DNA from: Silvanigrella paludirubra
GTDB taxonomy: Bacteria; Bdellovibrionota_B; Oligoflexia; Silvanigrellales; Silvanigrellaceae
Length of the DNA: 64,000 nt
Assembly: GCF_009208775.1 (NCBI RefSeq)
Contig: NZ_WFLM01000002.1
Location: 1-64,000 of the forward strand
Direction of reading: 5' to 3'
Position 1 is the stretch's first letter, and every line of letters begins with the position of its first letter. Positions 16,694 through 26,380 of this stretch are shown piece after piece. The position numbers were made by a program, and so were the translations under genes. The notes beneath the pieces are model-generated. The model saw only the letters and a program-made list of their open reading frames with translations, had not been told where the DNA came from and made no database searches.

Positions 16694-19600
16694 TTATCTT
16701 GAAATAATGAATTTAAATTCAACTCCAACTACTTTTTGAGTCTGACTAGTAGGATTATCTAACTTTAAAATTTTATTATAATGATTATCTAAAGAGTGCC
16801 TTGCATAAATAAATTTATATTCACCTAATAGTGGCTGTCCGGAAAATGATTGGTAAACAGCTTCTTTTGCATTGGCGCAACTATACGAATTCAAATCATT
16901 TACATTTAAGCAGTTAACTACTTCCTTTGAAAAATCTTCAACATTTATATTATAAAATTCGTTATCACCCATAAATCCAGTCAATGACTGCCAATAGTTT
17001 TCAGCCTCAGAAGGTCTTGCACTTCGATAACCAGCTTTTAATTTTTCAAACCATTGCATTGTCCTAATTTTACGATCTTTCAAAGTAAAATCATTAGAAG
17101 TAGAGGCAAATATAGTAATAGGCCTTATATTATTTTCTGAATCAATATACTTAATAGATGAAGAAGGAGAAATTACAGATAATGAACGAATAATGTCATT
17201 TCTATCACACATTAATTGCTGAACAGAAAATTTTGAAAACATAAACGGATATTGATTTCCATAACGCTTATATTCAGGAATTACATTTTTTGTTAAATCT
17301 CCATTTAAATAAACTTCCTTTTTATAATTATTATATATTTTTTCTGAGTATTCAGAATAATTTTGAGGACAAACTCCTTTTGAACTTTCATCATAAAGTC
17401 CATCGCGCAATAAATAAGCAACATTATCAGATTTCCCAAAAGGAGAGTTTTTAAACCTACTTATCATTGGTCCATTCGTATAAATATTTGTAATAATACC
17501 AACAATTCTGGCTTTATAAAAATTTTCATCAAAAACTTCTGTATATGGAGGATATTTTACTTTAAAATTTTCTTCATTTAAGTTGATATCCATGATCCCA
17601 GTTTCATTTAATTTAGCTAGTAAAGCATCATCATCCAATTGTTCTTCTGAATAAACTCTTTCTCCTTTATTAACTCGTAAATCAGACGAAAAAATTTGTA
17701 ATGTAAATGATTTATCAAGTGTTCCGGTATTTGCTTCATTTTTAAGTGATGTTAAATTTTCAAGTTTTTTAATCTTACTTAAACATATATTTGCATCATC
17801 AAATGATGCTAAATAACTGCAAGAATATTTTACATCAGAAATATTTTGCACAATATTACTAAAATTATTATTTTGATCACTTATATTGCGAAGTAAAGGA
17901 TCCATATTTAAAATTCGAACAGCCGCTATATTTACAATTTGTCTTGCTAAATTTCTTACATATTCAATTTGCCAAATGTCATTTGAAAAACTTGTCGTCT
18001 TTGGAGAAATAGAAGTAAACAAAAAGAATTCTGTATTATGTATATTTGCCCTTGTTTTGGCTCTTTGAATTGCAGATTGTAAATTTAAAGTTTGTTTTTT
18101 AGCTATTTCAAAATTTTCTTGAGCAATAGAAATATTTTTTTCTGAAGCTTTAAATTGACTTTCCTGTGCATTTTTCTTGAGGTGAGCATTCTTTAATGGA
18201 ATATAATTTATATTTGCAATTTGCGTGCCATAAAAAGTATCAAAATCAATTTCTGTTGCGAAAGTCTTTGGATTACTATTTAAACTACTTGCAACAAATT
18301 TTGATAAACCAAGAACATTTTCAAGATTTTTATTCGTTTGCTTTATAGAATTTATTTGAATATTTAAATAAGTTTCTTTTTCTAATATTTCCTCATCAAA
18401 TTCAATACTATTTTGATTTAATGAATGTTTAATTTGCAAAATTTGTAAATCATTTTGATCTTTTGAAATTTGAGCATCTAGAATAGAAGTAATTTTAGGA
18501 CGAGAGGAGGAATTCATTTGTTGAGAACTTTTATATAATTCGCTGCAATAATTTTCAGGATTAGATAATAATCGTACATTTTGTGAATTAACAAAAAGCT
18601 CTTGCTCTAAATAAATTTTATATGTATGCGCCTCTGTAATTGCACTTAAAAAGCTATAATCTGATTTCAAAATAGAATCAAAACTTGGCATACCTGATGA
18701 TTTTGAAGTGGACGTTGAATTGGATGTTGAAATGGATGTTGAATTGGATGTTGAAGTGGATGTTGAATTGGATGTTGTAGTGGATGTTGAATTGGATGTT
18801 GAATCAGAATGACTTGAAGAAGTTGTTGTGTAATCATGTCTTAATTGATTTAATTTATCTAATGCCTTGTTTAATGATTCCGGTGAATCAACTACATTAA
18901 GTGAAATAAGCTCACTAAGCTGACTATTACCAGAGTTTGCCATGACTTCAGATAGAGCGGCAATTTGACATACATTAGTATTATATTCAGGGTTACTTTG
19001 CAAGTTTCTAATTACAATTGCATTATTTGTTTTCGCGTCATTTGAAGCAGAAATGCCATTTGTCAGCTTAGAAATATCGCATCCATTCCTTCCAATCGTA
19101 TTTGCAATTTCATTTCGTTGCCTTACCATTCGAGAACAGCTATTTTTCCAATTTTGAATGCTAGCTAATTTCTTTTCACGAGAAAGTGTCGCTATTGATC
19201 CCAATGTACCTGACTGATCACATGAATCTAAATTACTATTACCACATAATTCTTGTTTATATTGATTTATTAAAGTTTCTTTATTAGATTTATATCTAAT
19301 TAATATATTTTTTAAAGATTGAAATTTATCAATTGAAACAATATTATTTAAATATATTTTAAATTGATTTTTCTGTTCTATTAAATTTTCGTCAATATCA
19401 ATTTTAACGGATTCAAACATAGAATAGGATGCATCTTTCTGGAATGTATAATATGCAAGTTCTTCCGCCGCTTTATTCTGTGCTTTTATGGACACCTGTA
19501 AATTTTCTTCTAAAGAAAGAATATTATCTTCAAATTCAGTTTTTTTATTTTGAAACTCTTGAGTTTGTAATATAGAAAATGCCGTTACTTTTTCTTTTAT

Positions 19601-20932
19601 TTCATTTAATCTTTCTTGAATTTTTATAATATTTTCGTTCAATTTTAATGGATTTAAATACGATGGAATTATTTCATAGTAAGATTTTCCATTTGAATTA
19701 ATATTTAAATTTTTAAATTTTGGATTTGCAGCTATCAATTGATCACAAGATGCAGCTTCCCAATGAGCATTTGAAATCACATCGTCTGGTGTTTTTAAGT
19801 TTTCTTCACTTATTTTATTTCCAGTCGTACAGATCAACCTCTTTAAATCAATACTTAATGCACGTTCCTGAATTTTTTTCATTTCAGAACAAAGATTTAA
19901 CTCATGGGCTGGAATATGCGCAGGATTCGAGTGGGAATAATTACAATATTCATTATTTAATGATATTCTTGCTTTTTCTGATGCCATTATCAAATCATTA
20001 GCAATAATATTTTTAACAGATAACATTTTTTCATTTTTATTTTGATTGTATTTGCCATTTAATATATCCACAGACTCATTAAAACTCTCTTGCAAACTGT
20101 CATTTGGCAAATTTGAAATCATATTTAATTCTTCAGCAGTAAAAACGCCGTTCCAACGATACATTGCCCTTTCATAGTAACCAATTGCCGCAAGAGCATT
20201 AGCGAAGGAATTGATATGTCGATAATAGTTATTTTTTTTATCTGCTTTTTGAAACCCAAATAAAAATACTTTTTTACCATTCAACATAGAGTACATACGA
20301 TGCTGTTTTGTTTCCCTCTTTTCATCTAAAACTGCTATTTTTTCTGCAATTAATGCCGAACGAATCATTCCATTCAGTTTAGAAAACCTACTATTTTTAA
20401 CTGCTTCATTCGTATTCCATTCGTGGTTTTCACTTGGATCATCTTTATTATCTAATCCCATTAATGATTCTTGGTTAAAAGGAGAAAAATGAACTTTTTG
20501 CAATACATTCATGATTAAAGCATTTGCTAAATAAAGCTCTGGATAATAACAAGAAAATAAATTATAACCATATATTGCATTTGACGATGTTAAATTTCTT
20601 GTTTTTGTTAATATTGTAAGCGCTGGAATAGAATTTGTATTTGAATGATCTAGCAAATTTTTATTACTATATGCTTCTATTATTCCTTTAACTTGATTTT
20701 GAATTTCTGGATTTTCAAACGAACAGTTATTTTGACGGTCTGCATAATCTTTTGGACTAATTTCCGAACTAGTTTCTTTATTAAACAAAGTATTTGCTGA
20801 ATAATTGCTAATTAAATTAAAACGGTGTACATCATATTCATTAAAAATCGAATTATCAGATTTATTATTACAGGAAACTAATGGTAACAAGAAAAATGCT
20901 ATAATAAATCCATTTACTTTATTAAATTTCAT
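16694..20932 (-). CDS. Large coiled-coil lipoprotein next to the RHS toxin
   Basis: 1412 residues. The N-terminus has a lysine, a hydrophobic stretch and the lipobox LPLVSC at about 16-21, followed by Asn-Asn-Lys, so it should be lipid-anchored. Long Glu/Lys/Asn-rich helices (about 430-560 and 830-960) predict coiled coils. A Ser/Thr/Asn low-complexity tract at about 710-745 is encoded by 12-base repeats. The last 250 residues are more globular, ending EYKFIYARHSLDN and VVGVEFKFIISR. I do not recognise a family; long coiled coils upstream of a TcB-like protein recall TcA components, but no TcA-specific motif was found. The gene lies between RCC1 and RHS genes on the same strand, 48 bases after the former. 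Confidence 0.8.
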   Translation of the reverse strand: MKFNKVNGFIIAFFLLPLVSCNNKSDNSIFNEYDVHRFNLISNYSANTLFNKETSSEISPKDYADRQNNCSFENPEIQNQVKGIIEAYSNKNLLDHSNTNSIPALTILTKTRNLTSSNAIYGYNLFSCYYPELYLANALIMNVLQKVHFSPFNQESLMGLDNKDDPSENHEWNTNEAVKNSRFSKLNGMIRSALIAEKIAVLDEKRETKQHRMYSMLNGKKVFLFGFQKADKKNNYYRHINSFANALAAIGYYERAMYRWNGVFTAEELNMISNLPNDSLQESFNESVDILNGKYNQNKNEKMLSVKNIIANDLIMASEKARISLNNEYCNYSHSNPAHIPAHELNLCSEMKKIQERALSIDLKRLICTTGNKISEENLKTPDDVISNAHWEAASCDQLIAANPKFKNLNINSNGKSYYEIIPSYLNPLKLNENIIKIQERLNEIKEKVTAFSILQTQEFQNKKTEFEDNILSLEENLQVSIKAQNKAAEELAYYTFQKDASYSMFESVKIDIDENLIEQKNQFKIYLNNIVSIDKFQSLKNILIRYKSNKETLINQYKQELCGNSNLDSCDQSGTLGSIATLSREKKLASIQNWKNSCSRMVRQRNEIANTIGRNGCDISKLTNGISASNDAKTNNAIVIRNLQSNPEYNTNVCQIAALSEVMANSGNSQLSELISLNVVDSPESLNKALDKLNQLRHDYTTTSSSHSDSTSNSTSTTTSNSTSTSTSNSTSISTSNSTSTSKSSGMPSFDSILKSDYSFLSAITEAHTYKIYLEQELFVNSQNVRLLSNPENYCSELYKSSQQMNSSSRPKITSILDAQISKDQNDLQILQIKHSLNQNSIEFDEEILEKETYLNIQINSIKQTNKNLENVLGLSKFVASSLNSNPKTFATEIDFDTFYGTQIANINYIPLKNAHLKKNAQESQFKASEKNISIAQENFEIAKKQTLNLQSAIQRAKTRANIHNTEFFLFTSISPKTTSFSNDIWQIEYVRNLARQIVNIAAVRILNMDPLLRNISDQNNNFSNIVQNISDVKYSCSYLASFDDANICLSKIKKLENLTSLKNEANTGTLDKSFTLQIFSSDLRVNKGERVYSEEQLDDDALLAKLNETGIMDINLNEENFKVKYPPYTEVFDENFYKARIVGIITNIYTNGPMISRFKNSPFGKSDNVAYLLRDGLYDESSKGVCPQNYSEYSEKIYNNYKKEVYLNGDLTKNVIPEYKRYGNQYPFMFSKFSVQQLMCDRNDIIRSLSVISPSSSIKYIDSENNIRPITIFASTSNDFTLKDRKIRTMQWFEKLKAGYRSARPSEAENYWQSLTGFMGDNEFYNINVEDFSKEVVNCLNVNDLNSYSCANAKEAVYQSFSGQPLLGEYKFIYARHSLDNHYNKILKLDNPTSQTQKVVGVEFKFIISR
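18707..18806 (-). repeat. 12-base tandem repeats encoding a Ser/Thr/Asn tract
   Basis: About eight imperfect copies of GTTGAATTGGAT (plus strand) within the lipoprotein gene, all multiples of three, encoding alternating NSTS/TSTS units. Such tracts change length by slippage without breaking the frame and probably form a flexible surface linker. Confidence 0.8.
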
Positions 20933-20980
20933 AAGACATCCTTGTCTATAAGTATTACTTTAATTATATTTTTGTATGGA

Positions 20981-23257
20981 TTATTTTGTTTTACCCCAAC
21001 AAGTTAAGGTGCTGTCACTTTTTAAAATACCACACGCTTCATTATCTCCTACTGCAATAGATTTAAATAATTTATCTGTTTGGACAGCTGTAGGAATTGA
21101 AACAGAAAAAGTATTAGTATCATTCGTTATAATTTTATTTTCATTACTACCAAAACAAAAAGTTTTATTTAAATTATTTAAAGCACAAGTTGTATTATTA
21201 CCTAAAGCTACTGAAACATAAGATGATGAATTATTTATAGTGACTGGTTTTTTATTTCGATTTGTTTTAGTTATTTGTCCAAAAGAATTATCACCCCAGC
21301 AAACTAATTTATTATCATTATCTTTTAATTCTGGATTTGCATCAAATCCACAAAAATGATTTAAGCCAGCATAAATATTTTTTAATTTTATATTTGGAAT
21401 ATTTTGTGGAGTTGTCTTAAATAAATTATTTCTTAATTTTGATGTTCCTAATTCCCCATATTGATTACTGCCAAAACAATAAACATCATTTGTTGAAGTA
21501 ACACCACATGTAGAATTAAAACTCAATGCAAGATCTATAAATTTGACATTTGGAAGCTCTACTTTTACAAAATTAAATCTACCCAATATATCTACATTAT
21601 TCGTATTGCCATTCCCTAATTGCCCAAAAGAATTTTCCCCTGTGCAGTACATGCTATCTTCATTTTTACGAATGACACAAATATGCTTTGTTCCTACGAT
21701 TACTTTCTTTATTTCAAAATTCATATTATGAATATCAGTTGGATGAAGTCTATATGCTTCATGTTGTTCTAACAATCTATTATCAAACCAACAGTATAAA
21801 TTACGAGTATAAGTGGCATGCACAGCACACGCTCGATATAAACCGACACTTACTTGCTTAAAGGAATCAAAACTTGCAAAAGGAGTATTAACTGGAGAGC
21901 TCCAATAAGTTGGATAAGAATAAGCTTCAGTATTTTTACTTTCACATAATAATTTATTACCAATTAAACTTAATCCACATTTTGCGGAATTTCCAATGCT
22001 AATAGTTTCGTATCTATTTTTATCAAGAAAACCCCAACATTCAAAAGGATTCTCTCTCCCATTACTAATTGCACAAGTTGTTCGTGCATTTCCAACTACC
22101 GATTTAAATTGAAAATTCCAACTTGGAAATGGGATTTTCGGTTCAAATTGAATATATCTTTTTTCGCCAAATAAAGATGAAATTTCTAAAGTACCAACTT
22201 TAGGATCACCTCCTACTTGTCCAAATGTATTGTCACCAAAACAAAAAATCCTCAAGTATTGATCAATCACGCAAGTTGACGATTCCATTGCAGTTACTTT
22301 GGTAAAACCAAGATTAGTATTAAATTTCAATTCTGGATTTGAACTATTTATTAATTGTGGAGAAGAAAAATAGGGATTTAAAGAAGGATTAACACCAATT
22401 TGTCCAAAATTGTTATTTCCCCAACATTCTACTTTTTTATCCTTAGTAATTGCGCAAGCATGTGATTTACCGGCTGAGATAGATATATAATGCTTGCTTC
22501 CTGCTTGTCTTAGACCATTAATAAAGGGAGAGGCATCTGCAATACCAATTTGACCAAATGAATTATCGCCGGCACAATATAAATTACCAAATTTAATTCC
22601 ATTTTCATTACCTACATTTGAAATTGCACAAACGTAATTATCTCCTGCAGATACAGCAATGAATTTTGAATTGATTTGCGATGCTGTTGTACCCGAAATA
22701 AAAATTTGTGTAGGTTCTATTACTGGCGAAACCAATAATCCAAGTTGTCCTTTAGAATTATCACCCCAACCATATAAATAACCTTGATCGTTTATTGCAT
22801 AAGTATTTTTAGAACCCGAAGCAATTTTAAGAAAAGACTGACTTGATTTCACTTTATTTGGAGTTAAAACAGGTACTTTAGAAATTGGATTCCCATTGCC
22901 AAGCTGACCATAGTTATTTTCACCCCAACAATAAATTGATTTATCTTCTTTACCAATTGCGCAATAATGATCTTTCCCTAAAGAAACAGATGTATATTTT
23001 CCATCTATTTTTTTGCGACGTGTCAATAATCTTGAACCATCTTCATATAATGAATAACATTCTAGATCTGACTCATCCCTAGTTACTACACAAAGGCTGC
23101 TATTATTCATTGATAATTCAGAAAAAGATTGCCAGTATTGCATTACAACACTTCTTTTTTTTCTGGTTTGATTTAAATCGTTTGCATTTAGAAAATTGCA
23201 CATTATTAAAGCACCACTCAAAGTGAGCACTTGATATAATTTTTTTTTCACAGGCAT
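20981..23257 (-). CDS. Secreted RCC1-repeat beta-propeller protein
   Basis: 758 residues with a signal peptide (about 1-26, LSGALIMCNFLNANDL). The remainder is built from repeats of about 50 residues with the RCC1/BLIP-II signature: CWGENNYGQLGNG, GWGDNSKGQLG, CWGNNNFGQIG, CFGDNTFGQVGG, CTGENSFGQLGNG, CFGSNQYGELG, CWGDNSFGQI; roughly 11-13 blades, suggesting one large or two propellers. Many repeats carry a Cys before the WG and another in a CA[IV] strand, so disulfides are likely after export. It is probably a protein-binding scaffold, not an enzyme. It is followed after 48 bases by the coiled-coil lipoprotein gene, suggesting one operon. Confidence 0.88.
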   Translation of the reverse strand: MPVKKKLYQVLTLSGALIMCNFLNANDLNQTRKKRSVVMQYWQSFSELSMNNSSLCVVTRDESDLECYSLYEDGSRLLTRRKKIDGKYTSVSLGKDHYCAIGKEDKSIYCWGENNYGQLGNGNPISKVPVLTPNKVKSSQSFLKIASGSKNTYAINDQGYLYGWGDNSKGQLGLLVSPVIEPTQIFISGTTASQINSKFIAVSAGDNYVCAISNVGNENGIKFGNLYCAGDNSFGQIGIADASPFINGLRQAGSKHYISISAGKSHACAITKDKKVECWGNNNFGQIGVNPSLNPYFSSPQLINSSNPELKFNTNLGFTKVTAMESSTCVIDQYLRIFCFGDNTFGQVGGDPKVGTLEISSLFGEKRYIQFEPKIPFPSWNFQFKSVVGNARTTCAISNGRENPFECWGFLDKNRYETISIGNSAKCGLSLIGNKLLCESKNTEAYSYPTYWSSPVNTPFASFDSFKQVSVGLYRACAVHATYTRNLYCWFDNRLLEQHEAYRLHPTDIHNMNFEIKKVIVGTKHICVIRKNEDSMYCTGENSFGQLGNGNTNNVDILGRFNFVKVELPNVKFIDLALSFNSTCGVTSTNDVYCFGSNQYGELGTSKLRNNLFKTTPQNIPNIKLKNIYAGLNHFCGFDANPELKDNDNKLVCWGDNSFGQITKTNRNKKPVTINNSSSYVSVALGNNTTCALNNLNKTFCFGSNENKIITNDTNTFSVSIPTAVQTDKLFKSIAVGDNEACGILKSDSTLTCWGKTK

Positions 23258-23281
23258 TCTTTCGTATTAAATGAAAAGCAT

Positions 23282-23308
23282 TGCTACTTTAATTATTATA
23301 AAGTAGCA
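23282..23308. promoter_or_regulatory. Palindrome in the divergent RCC1/collar intergenic region
   Basis: TGCTACTTTA (23282-23291) and TAAAGTAGCA (23299-23308) form a perfect 10-base inverted repeat, 25 bases before the RCC1 gene start and 163 before the collar gene. It may be an operator or an mRNA leader hairpin for the RCC1 gene; no U-tract follows on either strand that would make it a strong terminator. Confidence 0.45.
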
Positions 23309-23470
23309 GAATTATAATTATTTATTGTTTTTATGAAAATCTGTCAATTAAAAAAACATTATTTATTTATTTACAATTTTTAATTAATACTATAACTTTA
23401 AAATTATCTAATCATCAATTTAGAAATTATGACTAGGTAATATAAATTTTTATCTTTTAGAGAGAGTAGT

Positions 23471-24316
23471 ATGATCAAATTCATCGCTTATTTTATAAGC
23501 GTTTCTTCTGTTTCTTTAATTCCATTTCACGAAGCAATGGCTAATCCTAATATTATAAATGTTGAAAATATATTATCTATGCAGGATTATATTAGACAAC
23601 TTTCAGAAGAAATTGAAAATTTAAAAAACATTCCAAGAGTTCCACCAGGAACTGTTGTTGCTTTTGCAGGCGAAAAAGTACCAAAAGGTTGGTTACTTTG
23701 CGATGGAAGTGCTGTAAATCGACAAACATATTTAGAATTATTTGAAGTATTAAAAACTTCTCATGGTATTGGTGATGGTAGCTCAACATTTAATATTCCT
23801 GACTATAGAGGTTTATTTTTAAGAGGTGTTTCTCATAGCAAAAATAATGAGGTTGATACCTCTGCTTCAAATAGACAAGCAATGAAATTAGGTGGCAATA
23901 CAGGTAATAAAGTTGGATCAATACAACTTGATTCATTTAAAACACATAGTCATAATTCTGGTGGATTAAAAAATTCAAGTAGTTACTTTAGTTATAGTGG
24001 TACATCCTATCCTTCAAATTCTACAGTTTATTTTACAACATCTGAAAATGGCAGTCATAGTCATAGCTATGCAGGAGCTGCTCGTGCTAATGGAAGATTC
24101 ATGGTAGATGGAGGAACAGGTCTTGATGTTAGCAGTACAAATGAGACACATTATAGTGGAAGCCATAGACATAGTGGTTCAATAAGTCTTCCAAACTATT
24201 CTTTTAGTATCAGCTCATCTATTTCAGCCCAAACTATTAGCGGATCAACTTCAGCTGAAGGTGATAGCGAAACCCGTCCAAAAAATGCTTATGTACATTA
24301 TATTATCAAAATTTAA
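23471..24316 (+). CDS. Secreted phage tail-collar domain protein
   Basis: 281 residues with a signal peptide (about 1-24, ending EAMA). A short helix is followed by PPGTVVAFAGEKVPKGWLLCDGS and FNIPDYRGLFLRG, the collar domain signature, then glycine/serine/histidine-rich strands (THSHNSGG, HSHSYAG, SGSHRHSG) and the usual ending RPKNAYVHYIIKI. Such domains are trimeric fibre or adhesin parts, and the repeated HxH turns may bind metal ions as in phage fibre tips. No other phage genes are nearby, so this is a domesticated exported adhesin-like protein and not a prophage. AGAGAG precedes the ATG. It is divergent from the RCC1 gene. Confidence 0.85.
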   Translation: MIKFIAYFISVSSVSLIPFHEAMANPNIINVENILSMQDYIRQLSEEIENLKNIPRVPPGTVVAFAGEKVPKGWLLCDGSAVNRQTYLELFEVLKTSHGIGDGSSTFNIPDYRGLFLRGVSHSKNNEVDTSASNRQAMKLGGNTGNKVGSIQLDSFKTHSHNSGGLKNSSSYFSYSGTSYPSNSTVYFTTSENGSHSHSYAGAARANGRFMVDGGTGLDVSSTNETHYSGSHRHSGSISLPNYSFSISSSISAQTISGSTSAEGDSETRPKNAYVHYIIKI

Positions 24317-24515
24317 AAAGCTCTTAATCATCTATTTTCAAAAATTGTCCTTCTATTTTTAAACTTGATTATATTTCTGAAATATGGAAATATTAATAAA
24401 TAATTAATATGGCAGTCTAAATATAAGATTACCATTTAAGAAAATATGATTAGTCATAAATATTGAAAATCATAATAAAAAAACTTTAATCCAATTTTAT
24501 TAAAAAGAGTTCTAA

Positions 24516-25304
24516 ATGAAATGTAAGATCTGTTTTGAAAATGCTTCTTTTTTTACCACTGAAAATATTATGCCACAAAAATTTAAAGCTCATTATTATT
24601 TATGCCATAATTGTGAATACTTATTTATAGATAAGCCCAATTGGCTAGAAATTTCATATAGCGAAGCCATTACAGATTCCGATATAGGGCTTGTAAATCG
24701 AAACGCAAGACTCTCAGTGATTACATACGCAATAATTCGCCTATTTTTCAAACAAGAAAAACAATTTTTAGATTACGCTGGTGGTTATGGTTTATTTGTA
24801 AGAAAAATGAGAAATTTAGGTTTAAATTTCTTTTGGCAAGATAAATATGCAAAAAATTTATTTGCAAAAACATTTTCAGCAGAAGAAAATAACATTAAAA
24901 ATTATGGTCTAATTACAGCATTTGAAGTAATGGAACATTTAGAAGATCCCATTAAAGAATTAGAAAAGTTATTTAATTTATCTAATAATATATTAATAAG
25001 TACGGAATTATTACCAGAACATAAACCAAAGCCAAATGAATGGCATTATTTTGCACTTGAACATGGGCAACATATTGGATTTTTTTCCAGAAAAACAATG
25101 GAATTTATTGCACATAAATATGGTTTTAATTATTATACAAATGAAAGTGATATCCATCTATTCACTAAAAAGAAAATCTCTAAAATATTATTTAAACTTG
25201 TCATGCGTTTTAAATTTTCATTATTATATAGATATGTATTTAAATTAAAATCTTTACAAGAAGCAGATCAAGCAAAAATGATTAAATATCAAAAGGCTTC
25301 ATAA
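24516..25304 (+). CDS. Class I SAM-dependent methyltransferase with zinc-ribbon start
   Basis: 262 residues. The N-terminus has CKIC and about 25 residues later CHNC, a zinc-ribbon typical of Methyltransf_13/C-methyltransferase-type proteins. The SAM site is FLDYAGGYGLFVRKMRNLG, followed by YGLITAFEVMEHLEDP (the motif that ends the fourth strand). C-terminal about 60 residues are basic and may touch membrane or nucleic acid. The substrate is unknown. It is a single gene; the convergent neighbour ends 8 bases away. Identification as a methyltransferase is firm, any sugar or lipid substrate would be a guess. Confidence 0.8.
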   Translation: MKCKICFENASFFTTENIMPQKFKAHYYLCHNCEYLFIDKPNWLEISYSEAITDSDIGLVNRNARLSVITYAIIRLFFKQEKQFLDYAGGYGLFVRKMRNLGLNFFWQDKYAKNLFAKTFSAEENNIKNYGLITAFEVMEHLEDPIKELEKLFNLSNNILISTELLPEHKPKPNEWHYFALEHGQHIGFFSRKTMEFIAHKYGFNYYTNESDIHLFTKKKISKILFKLVMRFKFSLLYRYVFKLKSLQEADQAKMIKYQKAS

Positions 25305-25311
25305 TTTTAAA

Positions 25312-26196
25312 TCAGCCCACTTCATCATACTCTTGAATGTATTTTGGTGGATTCATTAATCCAATAAATGTTTTAGCATTTACAAAAATAAGTTCATCTA
25401 ATAATTGTCTTTGCAATATCATATCAACATCATTGAATGGCATACTCTCAATTAATTTATCTTTGTTCATTAAAACAAATGATAAATTTTTACATATGGA
25501 AGGAATCCAAGAAGAATAGATTTTAGTTGAACGAAAAATAGATTTCATTAATTTTATTTTTTCAATAAATAGTTCATTTTTCTTAATTGGGGAATCACCC
25601 ATTTGTAAACACATTAGTCCATTTTTATTTAACAGAGATTTACAATCTAATAAAAGTTTTTTATTAAAATTAATTTTATTCTTTTCTTCTAATAATGGAT
25701 CTTGTAAATTATAAAAAATAACATCGTATTTATTGTCATCTTGGCTAATAAATGAATTTACATCCTTATAAAATATTTTAACTTTACTATTTTTAAAAGA
25801 ACCTTTATTTATTTCTGGTAAATATTTTGAGCAAGAATCCACTATTAATTTATCTCTTTCAACAATATTAATTTTTTTAACCGATTTCCACTTTAAAACT
25901 TCACGAGCAATAGCTCCTTCACCTGCGCCAAGAATTAAAATAGATTCAGGTTCTTTAAAATGAATAAAAGGAATATGCACAAAAGGCTCAAAATACATAT
26001 GCTCATCAAAAGTAGTAGGCTGTAATTTATTATTTAAAATAAGAGCTTTACTTTTATTTTCCAACTCAACAATACAAATATCTTGATAATCACTTGTCTG
26101 CTGGGTGATAATTTTAGAAATGAGATATTGGTACGTTTCACCAGCCGATAAATGCTCCGTTAACCAAATATTTGAACTTTTTTGCTCAAGAGGCAT
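25312..26196 (-). CDS. Aminopropyltransferase (spermidine synthase)-like, altered active site
   Basis: 294 residues from the ATG at 26196, chosen because GGAGG lies eight bases before it; an ATG 15 bases upstream has no site. Spermidine/thermospermine synthase fold: LNNKLQPTTFDEHMYFEPFV, the nucleotide loop ILGAGEGAIAREVLKW, acidic strand end IVERD, and YDVIFYNLQDP. In active enzymes the last motif is D-[ST/L]-x-D; here the first Asp is Asn, and the gate motif E-x-Y-H-E has become HMYFE. The fold is therefore clear, but activity or substrate may differ. A closer-to-consensus paralogue lies at 60954-61823, sharing IWMTE/IWLTE starts and NPPKYIQ endings. Confidence 0.8.
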   Translation of the reverse strand: MPLEQKSSNIWLTEHLSAGETYQYLISKIITQQTSDYQDICIVELENKSKALILNNKLQPTTFDEHMYFEPFVHIPFIHFKEPESILILGAGEGAIAREVLKWKSVKKINIVERDKLIVDSCSKYLPEINKGSFKNSKVKIFYKDVNSFISQDDNKYDVIFYNLQDPLLEEKNKINFNKKLLLDCKSLLNKNGLMCLQMGDSPIKKNELFIEKIKLMKSIFRSTKIYSSWIPSICKNLSFVLMNKDKLIESMPFNDVDMILQRQLLDELIFVNAKTFIGLMNPPKYIQEYDEVG

Positions 26197-26380
26197 TAAA
26201 ATACCCTCCATAAGGCTTATCGTTACAAATATAAAAGCTCTTCAGTAAAAATTTCCCTATTCATTGAAACCAACATAAGATAAAAATTTCCCTACTAAGA
26301 GATATCAAGTTGCTCTCTTTTTGGTTTTTTGTTCAGGATATCTTTTGTAAAGCATTTTATGCCTATTTTTGGAGTTTTTT

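Noticed and set aside
16694..20932. TcA-type Tc toxin subunit
   Set aside because: Coiled coils and position fit loosely, but length is about half, there is a lipobox, and I could not find any TcA-specific motif. Kept only as a hypothesis in the findings.
23471..24316. Prophage, because of the tail-collar domain
   Set aside because: No capsid, terminase, tail, integrase or lysis gene lies near; the protein has a signal peptide, so it is exported by the cell.
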